A stretch of 5,754 nucleotides of DNA from an uncultured Porphyromonadaceae bacterium (GTDB taxonomy: Bacteria; Bacteroidota; Bacteroidia; Bacteroidales; Muribaculaceae): contig CAMWUX010000087.1 of NCBI GenBank assembly GCA_947177605.1, positions 1 through 5,754 of the forward strand, read 5' to 3'. The notes beneath the pieces were generated by a model. It made no database searches and was not told where the DNA came from. It was given only the letters and a program-made list of their open reading frames with translations. The position numbers and the translations under genes are program-made. Below, one piece after another: positions 1-5,754 of the stretch (positions within the stretch are counted from its first letter, which is position 1; each line of letters opens with the position of its first letter).

Positions 1-22
1 CCCTTATTCCGTAATTAACTTA

Positions 23-1870
23 ATGCGCCTGCTGCTCTTCATATTGCTATGTATGCCGCTCCTCGGCCATGCCGCCAGTCCGCTTGTGGAGGCACGCAGC
101 CGTGTGTCGATAGCAGCTGACAAAAATCATCTACTGCCCATACGCAAGCTCCCCTCCGCTCCGATCTCGATCGTGATCTATTCCGACGAACCGCTCACCG
201 AATTTACGCGATACTTCAAGAAATATGCCAAAGCCGATGCAGTCAACAAGGCCGAAGCAGGCAGAATCAAGCCGGATACGCCTACCGTAATCGTGATAAA
301 AGGCACTGATAAAGCTCTATATTCCGAGGCACGGAGACTTTCGGAGCGGCTTACCAATCTACTGGCCGTGGTGTGGTTCGATGCGCCTGAAAAGGCCGGG
401 AGGATATTCAGTACCTCGTTACTCATAGCTGAAGATGCGGGAGCTACGACGCAGGCAGCGGCGGCGCAGGCTCTATTCGGTGGATTCGACATTAAGGGCG
501 CTGACGGCAAGATGATACCCCGCTCACGCCTCGGCTTCGCGGAGCCTGAAGATGTCGGCATGACGTTGGATCTGGAGCGACGCATCGACCAGATCGTACA
601 GAATAATCTTAAAGCCTTGGTGCCAAGCTTCCCCGGATGCCAGATAGTTGTGGCTCGCCACGGAGATGTAGTGATAGATAAATCATATGGCACCCTCGGC
701 GGCAAAAAAGATGCGACACCGGTCACGGACTCCACGCTCTACGACGTAGCCTCTCTCTCTAAGGTACTCGCTACTCTTCCGGCGGTGATGAAACTATTTG
801 ATTCGAGCACAGTAACTCTACAATCGGAACCGGCCAAATGGCTACCAAAGCTGCGCCGCGATGGATTGTCGGATCTCACAGTGGCCGACTTCCTTTATCA
901 TCGTAGCGGCCTACCTGCATCTGTCAACACCAACAAAGTATTGCTCGATTCGACAAGCAATGCCCTGCTCTCTGCGGCCTGGAAAATAAAGAAAAGCGCA
1001 GACAGAGCTATACAGATCAAGCGTCTGCAGAAAGAAGGGAAAATAAATGTCCGACCCGGGCTCTTCGCCAATGAGAGGAGCGAGGAGTATTATATCCCGG
1101 TGGGGAAGGATGTATATGCATCCGACCGCGAGACAGCCCTCATCGACAGCGCCATATACAATGCACCGCTCAAGGAGCGCAGGTATCTCTACAGCTGTCT
1201 GAATTTCTGCATATTGAAAGACTTAGTTGAGGCTGCTTCCGGCAACCGGTTCACCCGATTGCTCGACAAATCGGTGTATGCGCCCATTGGAGCCTATCAC
1301 ACCTGTTTCCGACCTGCGTCCCAATATCCTAAATCTCAGATCGCTCCCACGGAATATGATACATACATCCGCAATCAGCAACTGCAAGGATATGTACACG
1401 ATGAGATCGCCGCTTTCTCGGGAGGCGTGCAGGGAAATGCCGGGCTCTTCACCACGGCGCTCGATGCAGCCAAAATATGCCAGACATGGCTGCAAGGTGG
1501 CTCCTACGGCAGGGTGAAAATATTCGATCCCTCCACCGTAAAGTTATTCACTGCGACTATAGATTCCATATCAGGACGCGCCCCGGGATTTGACCTCGCG
1601 GGACGCACCAAGTCGTGGCGCTCGACGGGAGCATCACCGAATACTTACGGTCACACCGGCTTCACCGGCACATGCTGTTGGGTAGACCCCGAGCGCGACC
1701 TGGTATTCATATTTCTTTGTAACAGCATATACCCCGAACGCGGAAACACATCCTTCTCGACAATGAAACCACGTGAGACAATACTGACAACTATAATTGA
1801 ATCAATCAATAATGGCAAAAAAAACGACTCAACAGAGGAAGAAAAAGAAACCGACACAGCGCAGCCTTAA
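23..1870 (+). CDS. Exported serine hydrolase (beta-lactamase/class C fold) with GH3 C-terminal-like N-terminal domain
   Basis: This is a 615-residue protein with a signal peptide at about residues 1-18 (hydrophobic core then GHA-AS), so it should act in the periplasm or at the cell surface. Residues about 24-175 resemble the C-terminal alpha/beta domain of family 3 glycosidases: DKNHLLPI mimics the usual 'LLKN..LLPL', and AAAAQALFGG is followed by RSRLGFAEPEDVGM. Residues about 180-590 are a penicillin-binding/class C beta-lactamase-like domain with S244-L-S-K247 (nucleophile and general base), HRSGLP at 293-298, Y390-S-C in place of the usual YxN, GNAGLF at 471-476, and H544-T-G in place of KTG. 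HTG suggests an esterase, amidase or D-peptidase rather than a true beta-lactamase. In Bacteroidota this pair of domains usually follows a GH3 catalytic barrel, which is missing here. The start is the ATG before the signal peptide; the frame is also open to the window edge. No Shine-Dalgarno is seen. The charged tail overlaps mltG by 59 nt. The substrate is unknown; a cell-wall role is inferred from the neighbour. Confidence 0.85.
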   Translation: MRLLLFILLCMPLLGHAASPLVEARSRVSIAADKNHLLPIRKLPSAPISIVIYSDEPLTEFTRYFKKYAKADAVNKAEAGRIKPDTPTVIVIKGTDKALYSEARRLSERLTNLLAVVWFDAPEKAGRIFSTSLLIAEDAGATTQAAAAQALFGGFDIKGADGKMIPRSRLGFAEPEDVGMTLDLERRIDQIVQNNLKALVPSFPGCQIVVARHGDVVIDKSYGTLGGKKDATPVTDSTLYDVASLSKVLATLPAVMKLFDSSTVTLQSEPAKWLPKLRRDGLSDLTVADFLYHRSGLPASVNTNKVLLDSTSNALLSAAWKIKKSADRAIQIKRLQKEGKINVRPGLFANERSEEYYIPVGKDVYASDRETALIDSAIYNAPLKERRYLYSCLNFCILKDLVEAASGNRFTRLLDKSVYAPIGAYHTCFRPASQYPKSQIAPTEYDTYIRNQQLQGYVHDEIAAFSGGVQGNAGLFTTALDAAKICQTWLQGGSYGRVKIFDPSTVKLFTATIDSISGRAPGFDLAGRTKSWRSTGASPNTYGHTGFTGTCCWVDPERDLVFIFLCNSIYPERGNTSFSTMKPRETILTTIIESINNGKKNDSTEEEKETDTAQP

Positions 1871-2870
1871 GCCGCTTCTATGGGGTTCCGTAATAGCAGG
1901 TCTGGGGATACTGGCAGGAATTGTGAGTGCTGCGTACTGCCTGTCGACCTACAATGGCGAGGAGCGATGGCTTTATATTCCGGCAGAAGCTACCGAAGCA
2001 GCCGTGGCCGACAGCATCGAATCGACTCTCGGCGAGGGATTCGGCTCGCGAGTGACTCGGTTGTGGGAAATTCAGGGTGGCAAAGCATCGATAGCTCACG
2101 GCGCTTACCTGATAAAGCCGGGAAGCTCGGCGCTGACCGTGAGCCGTAATATAGCCAAAGGACGTCAGACACCAGTACAGATCACATGGTCCGAGGCCCG
2201 CACAATAGGCAGGATAGCCTCGCGCCTGAGCCGTAACATCGAAGCCGATTCTACGGCTATGGCTTCGGCGATCACCAATGTACTTAATGCCCGCGGTGTA
2301 GCTGCAGCTCAGCATATAGGCTCGCTGTTGCCCGACACATACGAGGTGTATTGGTCCGCTACCCCAGAGAGCATTGTGGAAAAATTGCACGACACATATC
2401 TCGCTTTCTGGAACGAAGAGCGCACGGCGAAGGCCAAAGCACTTGGCCTTACACCGGAGGGCGTAGCCATAGTAGCTTCCATAGCCGAAGAGGAGACGGC
2501 CGACCGCGCCGAGCGCGGTATAGTAGGGCGCCTCTATATCAACCGTCTCAATATAGGTATGCCTCTACAGGCCGATCCCACCGTACGCTATGCCATAGGC
2601 GACTATACGATCAAGCGAGTGACCGTGGCTCATACCCGCTACCAGTCGCCCTACAATACATACGTCAAAAAAGGCCTTCCACCCGGGCCGATACGCAATC
2701 CGTCGGCAGCTACGCTTCAGGAAATACTTGATAGTAAGCCCAACGACTATCTGTATATGTGTGCCAAAGAGGATTTCTCCGGGCGCCACAATTTCAGCTC
2801 CGACTATGCGACCCATCTTAAGAACGCCAAACGATATCAGGAGGAGCTCAATCGCCGCGGAATCCATTAG
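1812..2870 (+). CDS. mltG: Endolytic murein transglycosylase MltG (YceG-like)
   Basis: MltG cleaves nascent peptidoglycan glycan strands at the inner membrane and is thought to set their length by terminating them. From the ATG at 1812 the protein has 352 residues, close to the family norm. It starts with a cytoplasmic Lys/Arg-rich segment (residues 1-20), then one membrane anchor at about 21-44, then a periplasmic LysM-like region with HGAYLIKPGSS at about 96-106. The catalytic YceG domain follows: ASIAEEET carries the catalytic Glu at residue 226 (codon 2487-2489), aligned by eye with E. coli Glu218. It is followed by INRL.IGMPLQADPTVRYA, YNTY, GLPPGPIRNP and the C-terminal YLYM..DFSGRHNFS, all family signatures. 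A TTG at 1797 would add five residues, but the ATG fits better because it directly starts the basic segment MAKKTTQQRKKKK. The gene begins 59 nt inside the upstream hydrolase gene, so the two are probably cotranscribed and translationally coupled. Confidence 0.96.
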   Translation: MAKKTTQQRKKKKPTQRSLKPLLWGSVIAGLGILAGIVSAAYCLSTYNGEERWLYIPAEATEAAVADSIESTLGEGFGSRVTRLWEIQGGKASIAHGAYLIKPGSSALTVSRNIAKGRQTPVQITWSEARTIGRIASRLSRNIEADSTAMASAITNVLNARGVAAAQHIGSLLPDTYEVYWSATPESIVEKLHDTYLAFWNEERTAKAKALGLTPEGVAIVASIAEEETADRAERGIVGRLYINRLNIGMPLQADPTVRYAIGDYTIKRVTVAHTRYQSPYNTYVKKGLPPGPIRNPSAATLQEILDSKPNDYLYMCAKEDFSGRHNFSSDYATHLKNAKRYQEELNRRGIH

Positions 2871-2935
2871 ATCACACAAGCAGGGTGCCGGAGAGCAGCC
2901 GTGGAGAATCAAAATTATCAAAAACTCATCTAAAA

Positions 2936-2968
2936 TATGCTCCAAGTGGAAATTAATGACTAAATTTG
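2936..2968 (+). promoter_or_regulatory. Candidate Bacteroidota promoter for the MFS gene
   Basis: A -7 box TAAATTTG lies at 2961-2968 and matches TAnnTTTG exactly. The -33 box is weak: TATG at 2936-2939 with a 21-nt spacer. Transcription would start near 2975 and leave a leader of about 70 nt that is very A-rich and has no Shine-Dalgarno sequence, as is common in this phylum. The rest of the 177-nt spacer after mltG (2871-3047) shows no coding potential and no clear intrinsic terminator, so some read-through from mltG is possible. Confidence 0.6.
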
Positions 2969-3047
2969 CACGAATTATTCATTTCTGCGACCACTCAACA
3001 ATTCAAAACAAAACAACAATAAACCAACTAAAAATCACATTAATCAG

Positions 3048-4544
3048 ATGACTACTGCAGTTGTTAAAGAGTACATCAACGACAAGGCGTGGGCACGTTG
3101 GACAGCATTGGCGCTGATTGCGTCGATGATGTTTTTCGCCTACATGTTCGTAGATGTTATGGCTCCGCTCAAGAGTCTGCTTGATCCGCAGTTGGGATGG
3201 AATTCGACCGCCTACGGCACGTATCGCTCGTCGGAATACATTCTCAATGTATGCGGATTTCTCATTATTGCCGGCTTTATCCTCGACAAGACCGGCATTC
3301 GTTTCACCGGCGTGCTCTCCGCCTCGCTGATGGTTGTGGGTGCATGTATCAAGCTCTACGGTATCAGCGACCTGATGGTCGATACCGGTCTGGAATCATG
3401 GCTCAACTCCTGGTGGACCGATATGCCCGCCAGCGCCAAGATGGCTTCACTCGGATTCATGATATTCGGTTGCGGCTGCGAGATGGCCGGTACCACAGTA
3501 TCCAAGGCAATAGCCAAATGGTTTAAGGGCAAAGAGATGGCATTGGCCATGGGTCTTGAAATGGCTATCGCCCGCCTCGGCGTATTTGCGATATTCTCCA
3601 TCTCCCCCTTCATCGCCGCCAAGTTCGGCACAGTAGTAGCGCCCGTAGCCTTCTGCTCGGCACTGCTGTTTATCGGACTGATCACATATAGCGTATTCTG
3701 CCTGATGGATACTAAGTTTGATCGTCAGCTGGGCGAAAACGCCAAGGAAGAAAATGCACCCGACGAAGAGTTCAAGGCTTCCGACGTGGTTAAAATATTC
3801 TCAAGTCACATATTTTGGGTTGTTGCCCTGCTCTGTGTGCTCTACTACTCGGCAATCTTCCCCTTCCAGGCCTACGGCGCCGAGATGCTCCAGTGCAACA
3901 TCGGCGACATTTCGGCGCAAGAGGCATCCGACATCTTCCGCTGGTTCCCGATCGGTGCTGCTGTGATAACCGTATTGCTCGGCAACTTCCTCGACCGTCG
4001 CGGTAAAGGTGCCACAATGCTTATCTATGGCGCACTGCTGCTGATCGTCTGCCACCTGATATTTGCATTCGTGCTTCCGGCAACCCATAGCAAGGTTTTG
4101 GCATACTGTACGATCATCGTTCTCGGTATATCGTTTGCACTCGTACCGGCAGCCCTCTGGCCCAGCGTTCCAAAGATTATCGAAGAGAAAGTGCTCGGCA
4201 GTGCCTACTGCCTCATCTTCTGGGTGCAGAATATCGGTCTATGCCTCGTGCCGCTGTTGATCGGCTACGTGCTTGATACGGTCAACGCATCTAACCCTGT
4301 CGTAGTAGAGCAACTTGCTCAACTTGAGGAATGGAAGAAGCTCGGTATGGAGGCACCCGACGGATTCTTCGTACACTACGACTATACCATCCCGATGATT
4401 ATCTTTGCCGGATTCGGTATTCTCGCTCTCCTCCTCGCTATCTATCTGAAAGCACTTAACCACAAGAATCACTACGGTCTCGAACTCCCCAACATACAGA
4501 CTCCTGCTGTCGAGGCCGCCGAAGTAGAAGCCGCCGAAGAATAA
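3048..4544 (+). CDS. Major facilitator superfamily transporter, MFSD1-like
   Basis: This is a 498-residue inner-membrane protein with about 12 hydrophobic segments in two halves, joined by a charged cytoplasmic loop at about residues 221-250 (QLGENAKEENAPDEEFK). The MFS motif A-like loop appears twice, as GFILDKTGIR (76-85) and GNFLDRRGKG (312-321), the expected pseudo-symmetry. AKWFKGKEMALAMGLEMA (156-173) is the usual TM4-5 region. The second half has LWPSVPKIIEEKVLGSAY, then QNIGL and GYVLD (about 370-410). By memory this resembles the MFSD1 branch, whose mammalian member is a lysosomal dipeptide transporter, and the N-terminal RWTALALI...DVMAPLKSLL also fits. Peptide transport here is therefore a guess by homology, and organic-anion or other MFS substrates are not excluded. 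The C-terminus is a short Ala/Glu-rich tail (AVEAAEVEAAEE). The gene seems monocistronic: it has its own promoter upstream and a strong hairpin 28 nt after its stop. Confidence 0.88.
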   Translation: MTTAVVKEYINDKAWARWTALALIASMMFFAYMFVDVMAPLKSLLDPQLGWNSTAYGTYRSSEYILNVCGFLIIAGFILDKTGIRFTGVLSASLMVVGACIKLYGISDLMVDTGLESWLNSWWTDMPASAKMASLGFMIFGCGCEMAGTTVSKAIAKWFKGKEMALAMGLEMAIARLGVFAIFSISPFIAAKFGTVVAPVAFCSALLFIGLITYSVFCLMDTKFDRQLGENAKEENAPDEEFKASDVVKIFSSHIFWVVALLCVLYYSAIFPFQAYGAEMLQCNIGDISAQEASDIFRWFPIGAAVITVLLGNFLDRRGKGATMLIYGALLLIVCHLIFAFVLPATHSKVLAYCTIIVLGISFALVPAALWPSVPKIIEEKVLGSAYCLIFWVQNIGLCLVPLLIGYVLDTVNASNPVVVEQLAQLEEWKKLGMEAPDGFFVHYDYTIPMIIFAGFGILALLLAIYLKALNHKNHYGLELPNIQTPAVEAAEVEAAEE

Positions 4545-4571
4545 ACGGCTCTACACTATCGCAATACATTC

Positions 4572-4600
4572 GGCGCCCGGGACTTGGAATCCCGGGCGCC
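4572..4600 (+). terminator. Intrinsic terminator hairpin between convergent genes
   Basis: GGCGCCCGGG (4572-4581) pairs perfectly with CCCGGGCGCC (4591-4600). An added A4582-T4590 pair gives 11 bp around a 7-nt loop. On the + strand it is followed by AATATTTTATAAT, a weak T-rich tail, 28 nt after the MFS stop codon. On the - strand it comes 23 nt after the stop of the barrel gene but lacks a good T-run there. It probably ends the MFS transcript and may serve both convergent genes. Confidence 0.85.
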
Positions 4601-4623
4601 AATATTTTATAATCTATATGCGA

Positions 4624-5295
4624 TTAGAAATTGTAGCCTAAGCTGAAGTTCACGCGATTTTCGTGGAATGTGGCATCGGAGTCTTTAAGCATATTGACCA
4701 TACAGATACCGCCACTGACACTGAACTGGAAATGCTGATAGGAGATACCGGCACCGATACCCCAGAGCACATTCACTCGGTTGAAACTTCCATCTTCACC
4801 ATACACGCTTCCCGACATCTCGACATTGTGGCCTTTGATATATTCTTTGGCCGATAAACCTATCTCTAACTCAGGACCGGTGAATACGGATACTTTCACA
4901 TCGTCGGTAAAATCGAAGTGATAACCGACCATAACGGGTATGCGCATACCGAATGTCTTTATCGATAAGCTATTGAAAATTATATCATCCTGTATATCCT
5001 CTATAAATTCTTTTTTGCAAGAGAATGTATTGTAGAAGAATTTCAGCCCGGGCTCAATATAGAAGTTGGCTACAACAGGTACATTGTAAATACCGCCAAA
5101 TTCTACACCACCACCATTATTGAACATATTCACACTGACATTATCGCCCACCAACTTACCCGGACATGTCACTTCTCCGCCGACGCGCACACCGAAATAC
5201 GCTTTGTTGTCGGGATTGCTAACGATGGTGTTTTGTGCCATAACCGATAGCCCGGCTACCATTACCAACGCCATTGATACTAAAAACTTTTTCAT
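4624..5295 (-). CDS. Outer-membrane beta-barrel protein, PorT/OMP_b-brl type
   Basis: This is a 223-residue precursor. The signal peptide MKKFLVSMALVMVAGLSVMA is followed by Gln21, the A|Q cleavage typical of Bacteroidota. The mature part is made of alternating amphipathic strands with Gly/aromatic turns: AYFGVRVGGEV, VEFGGIYNVPV, FYIEPGLKFFYNTF, FGMRIPVMVGYHFDF, VSVFTGPELEIGL, LWGIGAGISYQHFQFSVSGG. It ends in VNFSLGYNF, with the terminal Phe expected for BAM-dependent insertion. The layout suggests a small (about 8-10 strand) barrel of the PorT/outer_membrane_beta-barrel family, whose members have no common known substrate; the function is unassigned. The reading frame is open upstream to a GTG at 5427, but only the ATG at 5295 begins a proper signal peptide, so that start is chosen. 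A long structured leader and a promoter at 5560-5589 lie upstream. Confidence 0.88.
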   Translation of the reverse strand: MKKFLVSMALVMVAGLSVMAQNTIVSNPDNKAYFGVRVGGEVTCPGKLVGDNVSVNMFNNGGGVEFGGIYNVPVVANFYIEPGLKFFYNTFSCKKEFIEDIQDDIIFNSLSIKTFGMRIPVMVGYHFDFTDDVKVSVFTGPELEIGLSAKEYIKGHNVEMSGSVYGEDGSFNRVNVLWGIGAGISYQHFQFSVSGGICMVNMLKDSDATFHENRVNFSLGYNF

Positions 5296-5343
5296 AATAA
5301 AAACTTTTATGTCCTCAGGCTCAAAGGGCATTAGATATATACA

Positions 5344-5497
5344 CAAGAAACGTGAGCCAACTATGCCACGTCTTGAATGAAGGTCGTAGGAATAACCGTG
5401 AGAACAGATATGGAGATAGCAGCCCACGCTATACGCGTGAGAACCGCTGTGCCATTCGCGTTCTCTGATGAAAATTTCCTACGTTTTCATTCGCGAA
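5344..5497 (-). ncRNA. Candidate structured leader RNA or small RNA upstream of the barrel gene
   Basis: Read on the - strand, this stretch folds by eye into three elements. Hairpin 1: TTCGCG (5497-5492) with CGCGAA (5460-5455) encloses ATGAAAA (5490-5484) with TTTTCAT (5474-5468), apical loop CGTAGGAAA (5483-5475). Hairpin 2: CTCACGC (5441-5435) with GCGTGGG (5429-5423), seven pairs with one G-U, loop GTATA. Hairpin 3: CAAGA (5375-5371), CGTG and GC pair with GC, CACG and TCTTG (ending at 5344), with small bulges. TTCCTACG (5392-5385), between hairpins 2 and 3, is the exact complement of loop 1, so a pseudoknot is possible. It lies downstream of the 5560-5589 promoter and ends about 48 nt before the barrel start codon. 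It could be a cis-regulatory leader or a separate small RNA. I do not recognise it as tmRNA, 6S, SRP RNA or a riboswitch class I can recall. Confidence 0.45.
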
Positions 5498-5504
5498 ATA
5501 AGCA

Positions 5505-5545
5505 TAACGCTTCCTAATTTACCAAAATGTCGTGGATTAACGCTT
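5505..5545. repeat. Direct repeat TAACGCTT, two copies
   Basis: TAACGCTT occurs at 5505-5512 and again at 5538-5545 on the + strand, 33 nt apart (about three helical turns), just downstream of the - strand promoter. Same-face half-sites for a regulator are possible, but 8-bp repeats can arise by chance. Confidence 0.3.
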
Positions 5546-5559
5546 TGTCAATCCGATTG

Positions 5560-5589
5560 CAAAGTTACTAAAAAGTTGGAATAAGCCAA
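5560..5589 (-). promoter_or_regulatory. Bacteroidota promoter for the leader RNA and barrel gene
   Basis: Read on the - strand, TTG at 5589-5587 is followed by a 19-nt spacer and TAACTTTG at 5567-5560, a near-perfect match to the -33/-7 consensus TTTG-N19-TAnnTTTG. The start point would be near 5553-5555, leaving a leader of about 260 nt before the ATG at 5295. I found no second TAnnTTTG between this site and the gene. Confidence 0.75.
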
Positions 5590-5595
5590 CGGCTT
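5575..5595. promoter_or_regulatory. Interleaved inverted repeats over the -33 box, candidate operator
   Basis: AAGCC (5583-5587) and GGCTT (5591-5595) form a hyphenated palindrome with a 3-nt centre. GTTGG (5575-5579) and CCAAC (5586-5590) form a second one with a 6-nt centre, sharing bases with the first. Both cover the -33 TTG of the - strand promoter, where a repressor would block the sigma factor. No protein partner is encoded in the window. Confidence 0.3.
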
Positions 5596-5638
5596 TGGGG
5601 TGAAGCAATATGAAAACCTTACATTTACGTGTGGACTA

Positions 5639-5669
5639 TTGTGTGGATAGAAATAAAGTATTAACTTTG
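5639..5669 (+). promoter_or_regulatory. Bacteroidota promoter for tRNA-Ser
   Basis: TTG at 5639-5641, a 20-nt spacer and TAACTTTG at 5662-5669 match the phylum consensus, with the same -7 box as the divergent promoter at 5560-5567. The start would be near 5675, about 25 nt before the mature tRNA 5' end, leaving a short leader for RNase P to remove. A 7-bp direct repeat GTGTGGA (5629-5635 and 5641-5647) flanks the -33 box. Confidence 0.75.
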
Positions 5670-5699
5670 CAGTCAGAAATCGGGCCACAAAGATCCGAA

Positions 5700-5754
5700 G
5701 GAGAGATGGCAGAGTGGTCGATTGCGGCGGTCTTGAAAACCGTTGAGGGTCACA
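5700..5754 (+). tRNA. tRNA-Ser (anticodon UGA), 3' part outside the window
   Basis: The 5' acceptor strand is GGAGAGA (5700-5706), followed by U8 and a D arm with GCAG (5709-5712) pairing TTGC (5722-5725) around an AGTGG-type loop. The anticodon stem is GCGGT (5727-5731) with ACCGT (5739-5743). The loop CTTGAAA (5732-5738) gives anticodon TGA at 5734-5736, reading UCA/UCG-type serine codons. The start of a long variable arm (TGAGGGTCACA) fits a class II tRNA such as Ser. The window ends inside the variable arm, so the T arm, 3' acceptor strand and CCA status are not visible. Confidence 0.93.

Noticed and set aside
1..22. Possible 3' end of an upstream gene (TAA at 12-14 or 16-18) or an upstream extension of the hydrolase
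   Set aside because: There is too little sequence to choose a frame; all three readings remain possible.
178..735. Long - strand open frame opposite the serine hydrolase
   Set aside because: It is a shadow of a well-supported gene and has no recognisable domains.
1797..1811. TTG start for mltG, five residues upstream
   Set aside because: The ATG at 1812 is a stronger start codon and begins the basic N-terminus directly.
2728..3051. Open + strand frame of 107 codons spanning the mltG end and the spacer
   Set aside because: It is out of frame with mltG, has no family resemblance, and overlaps the promoter and leader of the MFS gene.
4572..4600. The GC-rich palindrome as a regulator site or mobile-element end
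   Set aside because: It is a single copy between convergent stop codons with a loop and a T-rich tail, which fits a terminator.
5296..5427. In-frame 44-residue extension of the barrel protein from a GTG
   Set aside because: It would bury the signal peptide and it overlaps the structured leader; the ATG at 5295 starts a proper signal sequence.
5429..5490. Two tiny - strand upstream ORFs, M-K-T (5490-5479) and M-A-Q-R-F-S-R-V (5455-5429)
   Set aside because: They have no ribosome-binding evidence or recognisable attenuation peptide, and such short ORFs are expected by chance.

Overview
The window looks like a chromosomal piece of a gut-type Bacteroidales (Bacteroidota), perhaps Muribaculaceae or a relative. 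The evidence is three promoters with the Bacteroidota -7 box TAnnTTTG, gene starts without Shine-Dalgarno sequences behind A/T-rich leaders, a signal peptide cut at A|Q, an outer-membrane barrel of PorT type, and a serine hydrolase carrying a remnant of the GH3/beta-lactamase fusion typical of this phylum. The family-level placement is inference.

Layout. (1) Positions 23-2870 hold two overlapping + strand genes. The first is an exported serine hydrolase (beta-lactamase/esterase fold) with a GH3 C-terminal-like domain in front but no GH3 catalytic barrel. The second is mltG, the membrane-anchored endolytic peptidoglycan transglycosylase. They overlap by 59 nt and form a probable cell-wall operon. 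(2) A 177-nt spacer with a promoter leads to a 498-residue MFS transporter (3048-4544) that resembles the MFSD1 branch. It ends at a strong GC hairpin at 4572-4600, which also separates it from the convergent gene. (3) On the - strand, 4624-5295 encodes a small secreted outer-membrane beta-barrel protein. (4) Upstream of it is a roughly 265-nt non-coding leader read from a well-formed - strand promoter at 5560-5589. (5) A divergent + strand promoter at 5639-5669 drives a tRNA-Ser(UGA) gene that is cut off by the window end.

The most unusual part is the - strand leader (about 5344-5497). It contains three successive hairpins. The whole apical loop region of the first is complementary over 8 nt to a single-stranded segment further downstream, as in a pseudoknot. 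The 9-nt sequence GTTCTCACG occurs twice, so alternative pairings are possible. It reads as a structured cis-acting RNA, or as an independent small RNA upstream of the barrel gene, and I cannot assign it to a known family from sequence alone. The promoter that drives it overlaps interleaved inverted repeats that could form an operator.
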